A stretch of 64,000 nucleotides of DNA, taken from assembly GCF_023898315.1 (NCBI RefSeq), contig NC_064623.1:17435140-17499139 (forward strand). Direction: 5' to 3'. Under the pieces are notes generated by a model, which ran no database searches, was not told where the DNA came from, and saw only the letters and a list, made by a program, of their open reading frames with translations. Within the stretch, counting starts at the first letter, position 1. Every line of letters begins with the position of its first letter. The position numbers were made by a program, and so were the translations under genes. This document shows positions 56,142 to 64,000 of the stretch, one piece after another. The DNA comes from Schistocerca nitens (Eukaryota; Arthropoda; Insecta; Orthoptera; Acrididae).

Positions 56142-57136
56142 ATGGCAGGTTATCAAGATTTAAGTGAGTTTGAATGTGGTGTTGTAATCGGCGCACGAGG
56201 GATGGGACACAGCATCTCCGAGGCAGCGATGAAGTGGGGACTTGGCCGTACGGCCATTTCACGAGTGTAGCGTGAATACCAGGAATCCGGTGAAACATCA
56301 AATCCGCGACATCGCTGTGGCCAGAAAAAGTTCCCGCAAGAACGGGACCAACGACGACTTAACATAATGGTTCAATGTGACAGTTTTGCAGCCCTTCCGC
56401 AAACTGCTGCAGATTTCAAAGCTGGGCCATCAACAAGTGTCAGTGTCGAACCATTCACTGAAACATAATTGATATGGGCTTTCGGAGTCGAAGGCATACT
56501 CGTATACCCTTGATGACAGCACGACACAAAGCCTTACACCTCGCCCAGGGCCATCAACACTGACATTGGACTGTCGATGAATCGAAATATTTTGCCTCGT
56601 CGGACGAGTCTCAAATTGTGTGGAGTGGATGGACGTGTGCGGGCATGGAGACACCCTCATGAATCCACGGTCCCTGCATGTCAGCATGGGGCTGTTCAAG
56701 CCGGTGAAGGCTCTGTGATGGTGTCGGACATGTGCAGTTGGGGTGATATGGGAGCCCTGATACGTCTACATACGACTCTGACAGGTGACACGTACGTAAA
56801 CATCCTGTCCGATCACGAGCATACATTCATGTCTATTGCGCATTCCGACGGACTTTGGCATTCCAGTAGGTTATTGCGACACCCGACACGTCCAGAATTG
56901 CTACAGAGTGGCTACAGGAACACTCTTCTGAGTTTAGACACTTCCGCTAGCCACCAAATTCCCCAGACGTGAACATTATTGAACATGTCTGGGTTGCCTT
57001 GCAACGTGCTGTTCAGAAGAGATCTCCACCCCCTCGTACTCTTACGGATTTATGGACAGCCCTGCAGGATTCATGGCATCAGTTCCCTCCAGCATACTTC
57101 AAACATTAGTCCAGTCCATGCCACATCGTGTAGCGG
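56142..57136 (+). pseudogene. Tc1-like family U transposase pseudogene
   Basis: Starts MAGYQDLSEFECGVVIGARG at 56142 with an HTH (HSISEAAMKWGLGRTAISRV) and a stop near 56268. Then come QERDQRRLNIMVQCDSFAAL, a degraded first Asp block near 56600, LKLCGVDGRVRAWRHPHEST and TLTGDTYVNILSDHEHTFMS. The second Asp block is deleted near 56865, and the third block (FPRREHYXTCL region) is frameshifted. The C-terminus is cut by the LINE. Confidence 0.8.
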
Positions 57137-59260
57137 TACTTCCCCCCCCCCCCCTCCCGTACACACACACAACGGAGGGGTATCTGTTGAGAGGCCAGAC
57201 AAACGTATGGTTCCTGAAGAGGGGCAGCAGTCTTTTCAGTAGATGCAGGGGCAACAGTCTGGATGATTGACTGATCTGGCCTTGTAACACTAACCAAAAC
57301 AGCCTTGCTGTGCTGGTACTGCGAACGGCTGAAAGCAAGGGGAAACTACGGCCGTAATTTTTCCCGCGGGCATGCAGCTTTACTGTATGGAAAATGATGA
57401 AGGCGTCCTCTTGGGTAAAATATTCCGGAGGTAAAATAGTCCCCCATTCGGATCTCCGGGCGGTGACTACTCAAGAAAACTGACGTTCTACGGATCGGAG
57501 CGTGGAATGTCAGATCCCTTAATTGGGCAGGTAGATTAGAAAATTTAAAAAGGGAAATGGATAGGTTAAAGTAGGATATAGTGGGAATTAGTTAAGTGCG
57601 GTGGCAAGAGGAACAAGACTTTTGGTCAGGTGAATACATGGTTATAAATACAAAATCAAATAGGGGTAATGCAGAGTACGTTTAATAATGAATAAAACAA
57701 TAGGAATGCGGGTAAGCTACTACAAACAGCACAGCGAACGCATTGCTGTGGCCAAGATAGTCACGAAGCTGCGTGAAGAGTTTGACAGAGCACTGAAAGA
57801 CCTGAGTCGAAACAAGGTCCCGGGAGTAGACAACATTCCATTAGAACTACTGACAGCCTTGGGAGAGCCAGTCCTGACAAAACTCTACGATCTGGTGAGC
57901 AAAATGTATGGGACAGGCGAAATACCCTCAGACTTCAAGAAGAATATAATAATTCCAATGCCAAAGAAAGCAGTTGTTGACAGATGTGAAAATTACCGAA
58001 CTATCAGTATAATAAGTCACGGCTGCAAAATACTAACGCGAATTCTTTACAGACGAATGGAAAAACTGGTAGAATCCGACCGTGGGGAAGATCAGTTTGG
58101 ATTCCGTAGAAATATGGGAACACGTGAGACAATACTGACCCTAAGACTTATTTCAGAAGTTAGATTAAGGAAGGGCAAACCTACGTTTCTAGCATTTGTA
58201 GACTTAGAGAAAGCTTTTGACAATGTTGACTGGAATACTCTCGTTCAAATTCTGATGGTGGCAGGAGTAAAATACAGAGAGCGAAGGGCTATTTACAATT
58301 TGTACAGAAACCAGAATGGCAGTTATAAGAGTCGAGGGACATGAAAGGGAAGCAGTGGTTGGCTAGGGAGTCAGACAGGGTTGTAGCCTCTCCCCGATAT
58401 TGTTCAATCTGTATATTGAGCAAGCAGTAAAGGAAACAAAAGAAAAATTCGGAGTAGGTATTAAAATCCATGGAGAAGAAATAAAAACTTTAAGGTTCGC
58501 TGTCAGAGGCAGCAAAGGACTTGGAAGAGCAGTTGAACGGAATGGCCAGTGTCTTAAAAGGAGGATATAGGATGAAAATCAATAAAAGCAAAAGGAGGAT
58601 AATGGAATGTAGTCGAATTAAATCGGGTGATGCTGAGGAAATTAGATTAGGAAATGAGACACTTAAAGTAGTAAAGGAGTTTTGCTATTTGGGGAGCAAA
58701 ATAACTGATGATGGACGAAGTAGAGAGGATATAAAATGTAGACTGGCAATGGCAAGGAAAGCGTTTCTGAAGAAGAGAAATTTGTTAACATCGAGTATAG
58801 ATTTAAGTGTCAGGAAGTCATTTCTGAATTTATATGTATGGAGTGTAGCAATGTATGGAAGTGAAACATGGACGATAACTAGTTTGGACAAGAACAGAAT
58901 AAAAACTTTCGAAATGTGGTGCTACAGAAGAATGCTGAAGATTAGATGGGTGGATCACATAACTAATGAGGAGGTATTGAATAGGATTGGGGAGAAGAGA
59001 AGTTTGTGGCACAACTTGACTAGAAGAAGGGATCAGTTGGTAGGACATGTTCTGACACATCGAGGGATCACCAATTTAGTACTGGAGGGCAGCGTGGAGG
59101 GTAAAAATCGTAGAGGGAGACCAAGAGATGAATGCACTAAGCAGATTCAGAAGGATGTAGGTTGCAGTAGGTACTGGGAGATGAAGAAGCTTGCACAGGA
59201 TAGAGTAGCGTGGGGAGCTGCATCAAGCCAGTCTCAGGACTGACGACCACAACAACAACA
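57137..59260 (+). mobile_element. RTE-like LINE with 5' region, internally deleted
   Basis: A C-run (57142-57156) precedes about 300 bp of 5' leader. Then come an endonuclease start near 57480, a jump to the RT domain near 57730, the RT to 59243 and the ACCACAACAACAACA tail. Longest copy of the family in the window. Confidence 0.8.
57485..59243 (+). pseudogene. RTE-like ORF2 pseudogene (endonuclease start plus RT)
   Basis: The endonuclease begins RIGAWNVRSLNWAGRLENLK and breaks with stops near 57570-57600, then fuses by deletion to HSERIAVAKIVTKLREEFDR. The open frame 57688-58344 covers KVPGVDNIPLELL, FRRNMGTRETILTLRLISEV and motif A FVDLEKAFDNVDW. A frameshift near 58310 and a deletion near 58500 remove the ADD of motif C (TLRF directly before SEAAKDLEEQLNG, where sister copies have RFADDIVILSE). 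The C-terminal frame 58521-59243 is intact. It cannot be active. Confidence 0.85.
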
Positions 59261-59284
59261 ACCAGTTTCTTTGGCTGTTCAGTG

Positions 59285-59510
59285 CAGGACACATGTTAAG
59301 ACTTCTGTGGTGCTAGAGGGCAAAACGTGTAGGGGAAAACAGAGATTGAAATACATGCGACAAATAATCGAGGACATAGGGGGCCAATACTGCTCTGATT
59401 GTACGAGGTTGTCACAGGAGACGAATTCACATTGAACTAGTCGGGAGAGTGGAATTCGTGATGGGTCACATCGAATTAGTCGGGAGAGTGATGACTAAAA
59501 AAAAATGGAC
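59285..59510 (+). pseudogene. RTE-like LINE 3' fragment (second family)
   Basis: Frames give GHMLRLLW, then LEGKTCRGKQRLKYMRQIIE, which is parallel to the VLEGSVEGKNRRGRPRDEYT end of other RTE copies. An imperfect tandem repeat (GAATTAGTCGGGAGAGTG-like, about 59434 and 59472) follows. It may be part of the same element as 54040-54530. Confidence 0.55.
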
Positions 59511-59669
59511 TTCAAGCAAAGCAATGCCCGTACAACAACGTAGAAGCAGAACATGAGAGCAAGAAATGTTACTGGAGGAAAAATTATATTGTCGCGAGTT
59601 CGTAATAAACCGTGCTTCTCGCACACGACCCGTTATTTATTTGCAATATATTGCACATTTGGTGCGGTA

Positions 59670-59935
59670 CGAGACGTGTAGTGACGCAGGCGGCGGCGCG
59701 GCCTCTTGGTGGGCCCAGCTTCGTCACTCCCTGGGGAGCGGAGCGTCGGCAACGTGTCGTGTGTCGCCGCCGAGTGACGTCACGCCGCCCACCTGTCCGG
59801 CCGCCCCCGCCACGCCGCGGGTGCGTCTGCCGCGGCGCGCGTCGTCGCCATGGCGACCAGACGTGACGTCACGGGCTGCCGGCGTGGGCGCGCCGCCGCC
59901 GCCGCCGCCGCCGCTGTACCGCCGTCTTCTGTTAT
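59670..59935. promoter_or_regulatory. CpG-rich island with two CRE-like octamers
   Basis: Very GC-rich; two TGACGTCA sites (59775-59782, 59864-59871) and a CCG repeat (59889-59912). No supported reading frame. It could be a CRE-type host promoter. Confidence 0.45.
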
Positions 59936-59936
59936 A

Positions 59937-60235
59937 CAGGGTGTCGCAGAAGCACTGACTTAATTCTTGAACCTATACAGCTACACAACATTCGTGCGCG
60001 TTGTCCGAAAGTACAGTTATTACCATTCGTACGCCATTGATTGGCGATGCAATTTTCAGCACGCACACGCTCCCCCATCGCTTGTTAAGGGCTCGATTAC
60101 AGTGTGGATATTGTGCTTCAGCTCCTCAACAATTGTTGACCACTTAGGATACACTTAGGATTTCAGCTGCTTCACAGTGTGGCGAAAGGGCTGCCCAGTT
60201 GAGTGACTAAAGCGGGAAAAAGGACGCCCTGAAAC
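59937..60235 (-). other. Possible mariner-type terminal fragment
   Basis: It begins TACAGGGTGTCGCAGAAGCA, like a terminal repeat of DUF4817-type elements. Minus-strand words such as STIVEELKHNIHTVIEPLTS resemble the C-terminus of those transposases. The other end is not clear. Confidence 0.3.
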
Positions 60236-61039
60236 ATTCAAGGATGGGCGGTTGAAAGTAAGATCCGATTAACTACCCTTTCCGGTTATTTATACGATTC
60301 GAGTAATCATATCGATTAATTCCACCCTAATGATCGACTATTCGGTTGCTATATTACATCTTTATTTCTAGGTCCATAAAGCATTTCCCTAAAATTACAT
60401 TCTATGATAAACAGCTCTGTTCTAAAAAAAAAAAAATGATGCTGTCACATACGTGTTTCCCTTTTTGTAGGTAGAAATACGCACGGATTGTCTATCAAAC
60501 TGCATTTCAAAAACATCATTTATTTTCATCTGCTTTTATATTTTTACCTGAGATGATCGTTCAGTGCAGGAGGCGATGTATAATTTTGTATTGTAGTCTT
60601 CTTTCTAAAACCAGTTCATCAGCCAGGATCGCTATGTTAACACAAATACTGGATTAGTAGTTTCGGGTATATGTAGTGCCATCCTCAGATCTATATAAAG
60701 AAAATTACAGTCAAAAGAATAAAAAGAACACAACAGGTCAGTGACAAAACTACACACCCATAAAACCGGCCAAGTGGTAGCTGCACAATACAACGCTTAC
60801 ACCGCTTTTCCACATGCCACTACGTAATATGCTGTAAGTTAACAATTCCTATAAGGCAAAATTCTGCTCATATGGACGGATGCAGTTCAAAGTCAACAAG
60901 TAGTACTCTATACCTCTAATACCAAAAATTTTTAAAATAATAAGGTACCACAAAAAGGTCGAAGAGGGAGAAGATTGAAAACATACCATAAAAAGGTCGA
61001 AGAGGGACCAGATTGGTGTTCAACGTCCCGTCGACATTC
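60236..61039. other. No feature recognised
   Basis: AT-rich sequence with no supported gene. A short direct repeat (ATAAAAAGGTCGAAGAGGGA-like, about 60952 and 60988) is present. Confidence 0.35.
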
Positions 61040-61345
61040 AGTCATCAGATCACAAGCTGCGATTACGGAAGGACGGAGCAGAGACTCGACCGTGCTCTTT
61101 CAAAGGAACCGTCCCGGTAGTTGCCTCAAGAGATTCAGGGAAATCACGGAAAATCTCAAGTCTGGATGGCGTACGGTCGGAGGTTCGAATCCTGCCTCGG
61201 GCATGGAAGTGTGTCATGTCTTTAGGTTAGTTAGGTTTAATTAGTTCTAACTTCTAGGCGACTGATGACCTCAGAAGTTAAGTCGCATAGTGCTCAGACC
61301 CATTCTGGATGGCGGGACGCGGGTTTGAACCGTCGTCCTCCCGAA
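61040..61345 (-). repeat. SINE family C split by SINE A
   Basis: Antisense of the SINE C consensus: GTCATCAGATCAC, CTTTCAAAGGAACCGTCCCG and GGGAAATCACGGAAAATCTC. After the inserted SINE A come GGGACGCGGGTTTGAACCGT and CGTCCTCCCGAAT. The head is truncated at the border of the next transposon. Confidence 0.75.
61172..61303 (+). repeat. SINE family A, head-truncated, inside SINE C
   Basis: Begins TACGGTCGGAGGTTCGAATC, so the A-box half is missing. It ends near CATAGTGCTCAGACCCAT. The duplication TCTGGATGGCG lies at 61161-61171 and 61304-61314. Confidence 0.9.
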
Positions 61346-61351
61346 TATATA

Positions 61352-63221
61352 CCGGGTGGTCCATTGATAGTGACCGGGCCAAATATCTCACTAAATAAGC
61401 GTCAAACGAAAAAACTACAAAGAAGGAAACTCGTCTAGCTTGAAGTGGGAAACCAGATGGCGCTATGGTTGGCCCGCTAAATGGCGCTGCCATAGGTCAA
61501 ACGGATATAAACTGCGTTTTTTTTTTAAATTAGGAACCCCCATTTTTATTACATATTCGTGTAGTACGTAAAGAAATATGAATGTTTTAGTTGGACCACT
61601 TTTTTCGCTTTGTGATAGATGGCGCTGTAATAGTCACAAACGTATGAGTACGTGGTATCCGTAACATTCCGCCAGTGCGGACGGTATTTGCTTCGTGATA
61701 CATTACCCGTGCTTCGTTAAAATGCACCGTTTACCAATTGCGGAAAAGGTCGATATCGTGTTGATGTATGGCTATTGTGATCAAAATGCCCAACGGGCGT
61801 GTGCTGTGTATGCTGCTCGGTATCGTGGACGACATCTTCCAAGTGTCCGGACCGTTCGCCGGATAGTTACGTTATTTAAGGAAACAGGAAGTGTTCAGCC
61901 ACATGTGAAACGTCAACAACGACCTGCAACAAAGGATGCCCAAGTAGGTGTTTCAGCTGCTCTCGCGGCTAATCCGCACATCAGTAGCAGACGCATAGCG
62001 CGAGAATCGGGAATCTCAAAAACGTCGGTGTTGAGAATGCTACATCAACATCGGTTGCATCCGTACCATATTTCTATGCACCAGGAATTGCATGGCGACG
62101 ACTTTGAACGTCGTGTACAGTTCTGCCACTGGGCATAAGAGAATTTACGGGACGATGACAGATCTTTTGCACGCGTTCTATTTAGAGACGAAGCGTCATT
62201 CACCAACCGCGGTAACGGAAACCGGCATATTATGCACTATTGGTCAATGGAAAATCCACGATGGCTGCGACAAGTGGAACATCAGCGACCATGGCGGGTT
62301 AATATATGGTGCGGCATTATGGGGGGAAGGATAATTGGCCCCCATTTTATCGATGGCAATATAAATGGTGCAATGTATGCTGACTTCCTATGTAAGTTCT
62401 ACCGATGTTACTAGAACATGTTTCACTGCGTGACAGAATGGCGATGTACTTCCAACATGATGGATGTCCGGCAAATAGCTCGCGTGCGTTTGAAGCGGTA
62501 TTGAATAGCATATTTCATGAAAGGTGGATTGGTCGTCGAAGCATCATACCAATGCCAGCACATTCACCGGGTATGATGTCCCCGGATTTCTTTCTGTGGG
62601 GAAAGTTGAAGGATATTTGCTATTGTCATCCACCGACAACGCCTGACAACATGCGTCAGCGCATTGTCAATGCATGTGCGAACATTACGGAAGGCGAACT
62701 ACTCGCTGTTGAGAGGAATGTCGTTACACGTATTGCCAAATGCTTTGAGGTTGACGGACATCATTTTGAGCATTTATTGCATTAATGTGGTATTTACAGG
62801 TAATCACGCTGTAACAGCATGCGTTCTCAGAAGGTACATGTATCACATTGGAATGTTCAAACGTACCTACGTCCTGTATTTTAATTTAAAAAACTTACCT
62901 GTTACCAGCTGTTCGTCTAAAATTGTGAGCCATATGTTTGAGACTATTACATTGCCATCTATCACAAAGCGAAAAAAGTGATCCAACTAAAACATTCATA
63001 TTTCTTTACGTACTACACGAATACGTAATAAAAATGGCGGTTCCTATTAAAAAAAACGTAGTTGATATCCGTTTGACCTATGGCAGTGCCATCTAGCGGG
63101 CCAACCATAGCGCCATCTGGTTTCCCCCTTCAAGCTAGACAAGTTTCGTTCTCTGTAGTTTTTTCGTTTGACGCTTATTTCGTGAGATATTTGGCCCGCT
63201 CACGATCGATGGACCACCCTG
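61352..63221 (+). mobile_element. Mariner-type element with about 290-bp inverted repeats
   Basis: TA at 61350-61351 and 63222-63223. The ends CCGGGTGGTCCATTGATAGT and CAGGGTGGTCCATCGATCGT (right end, complement) begin arms that continue to about 61640 and 62930. Length 1,870 bp. Long inverted repeats of this kind are unusual for mariner but known in some IS630-Tc1-mariner groups. Confidence 0.92.
61722..62785 (+). pseudogene. Mariner-type transposase pseudogene (HTH plus DD41D core)
   Basis: ATG at 61722 (MHRLPIAEKVDIVLMYGYCD) opens an HTH with RTVRRIVTLFKETGSV and ARESGISKTSVLRMLHQHRL, DUF4817-like. The frame stops at 62136-62138. Frameshifted pieces follow: DDRSF-type sequence near 62153, RDEASFTNRGNGNRHIMHYW near 62190 (first acidic region), and GGRIIGPHFIDGNINGAMYA. 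The frame 62405-62785 holds YFQHDGCPANSSRAF (second Asp) and MSPDFFLWGKLKD (third Asp). The last two Asp are 41 residues apart. One extra stretch reads SPGMMSPDFF, where relatives have SPDLxPLDFF. Confidence 0.85.
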
Positions 63222-63223
63222 TA

Positions 63224-63594
63224 TATCAAGGCATGACACTGACATGCGAGATTTTTCTATCATAAAGCATGTACAACTCTGGGGACGCATGGCACGACCG
63301 GGCAGATTACACACCTTGCCTTGCTGCGACACACCAACAGACGACTGGACCTGGAGATAAAAGTGCTGAGACGTACCACCAGATGGCGGCCGGCGCTGCC
63401 CGACAACTACTGTAACAGCGTCACACTTCTGTTAAACATTGTAAGTGACGGAAGAAATGTAACACCAACTAATTACGACGGCGAAGTTCGCACAAATTCC
63501 ATGTAAAAAGGATCGGCATGCTGTAAATTGTCATCAACGGCTGTCCACACCATCAAATGAAAATGGGACAATTTGAGACGCAACAACGATGACA
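63224..63594. other. No feature recognised
   Basis: Short spacer between the mariner-type element and the LINE. Confidence 0.35.
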
Positions 63595-64000
63595 CATCTA
63601 CATCTACATGGATGCTCTGCAAATCACATTTAAGTGCCTGGCAGAGGGTTCATCGAACCACCTTCACAATTCTCTATTATTCCAATCTCGTATAGCGCGA
63701 GGAAAGAATGAACACCTATATCTTTCCGTACGAACACTGATTTCCCTTATTTTACCGTGGCGATGGTTCCTCCCTATGTAGGTCGGTTTCAACAAAATAT
63801 TTTCGCATTCGGAGGAGAAAGTTTGTGATGGAATTTCGTGAGAGGATTCCGTCGGAACGAAAACGCCTTTCTTTTAATGATGTCCAGCCCAAGGCCTGTA
63901 TCATTTCTGTGACACTCACTCCCATATTTCGCGATAGTACAAAACGTGCTCCCTTTCTTTGAACTTTTTCGATGTACTCCGTCAGTCCTATCTGGTAAGG
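63595..64000 (-). pseudogene. CR1-like LINE 3' part, runs off the window
   Basis: The minus strand from 64000 reads PYQIGLTEYIEKVQRKGARF, then GVSVTEMIQALGWTSLKERR and NFLLRMRKYFVETD, the C-terminus of a CR1-like ORF2. Stops appear in the last part. The 3' tail ends in the complement of ACATCTACATCTACATGGAT, a short-repeat tail. The 5' part lies beyond the window. Confidence 0.75.

Larger units (their letters stand above)
56024..59284 (+). mobile_element. Tc1-like family U element split by an RTE LINE
   Basis: The left end CACTGAAACGCCAAAGGAAC follows TA at 56022-56023. The matching right end ACCAGTTTCTTTGGCTGTTC lies at 59261-59284. Between about 57137 and 59260 is a LINE. About 40 bp of the Tc1 3' region expected before the right end is missing at the junction. 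Confidence 0.78.

Noticed and set aside
59566-59958. 130-residue open frame over the CpG-rich island
   Set aside because: Composition-driven, includes a CCG repeat translated as poly-Pro, and ends in a transposon-like terminus.
1-64000. CRISPR arrays, bacterial operons, ribosome binding sites
   Set aside because: The sequence is clearly eukaryotic repeat DNA; no regularly spaced identical repeats of CRISPR type are present.

Overview
This 64 kb window is eukaryotic, AT-rich, non-coding DNA made almost entirely of transposable elements in many stages of decay. I found no host protein gene, rRNA or functional tRNA gene. The repeat types (tRNA-headed SINEs, Tc1/mariner elements, RTE-, CR1-, Jockey- and I-type LINEs, foldback elements) and their nesting resemble the large genome of an insect, most likely an orthopteran such as a grasshopper or locust. 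That assignment is inference from remembered repeat families, not from a search.

Layout: 0.3-3.8 kb holds SINE copies, a MITE, a Jockey-like LINE scrap and a dead Tc1 element. 6.4-7.8 kb is a Tc1-like element with an intact transposase on the minus strand. 10.0-10.7 kb is a mariner-type remnant. 10.97-20.30 kb is one complete LTR retrotransposon on the minus strand, with 1,864-bp LTRs that are almost identical, an intact 523-residue Gag, a second intact 440-residue acidic ORF with 25-residue repeats, and no recognisable pol. 20.8-28.3 kb has a SINE, two dead Tc1 copies of one family, a 3'-broken I-clade LINE and a foldback element carrying a SINE. 28.7-31.7 kb is a Jockey/CR1-like LINE cut by a second intact copy of the 6.4 kb Tc1 element. 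33-37.6 kb holds Tc1 relics, an unidentified insertion and an RTE LINE carrying a hybrid SINE. 37.9-40.4 kb holds two long inverted-repeat elements. 40.5-46.5 kb holds three DNA transposons, two of them hit by SINEs, and a GC-rich island. 47.8-55 kb holds a MITE with dinucleotide arrays, RTE and CR1 LINE pieces and a dead Tc1. 56.0-59.3 kb is a Tc1 element split by an RTE LINE. 59.7-59.9 kb is a CpG-rich island, and 61-64 kb holds a SINE-in-SINE, a mariner-type element with terminal repeats near 290 bp, and a CR1 LINE at the window edge.

How the parts work together: autonomous elements would supply enzymes in trans to the others. The two intact transposases could move their own family. SINEs depend on LINE reverse transcriptases. 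The LTR element would need a Pol from a related element elsewhere. Target-site duplications and reading-frame continuity across nested insertions allow a relative chronology at several sites. The most interesting object is the young, Gag-encoding, pol-less LTR element at 10970-20297.
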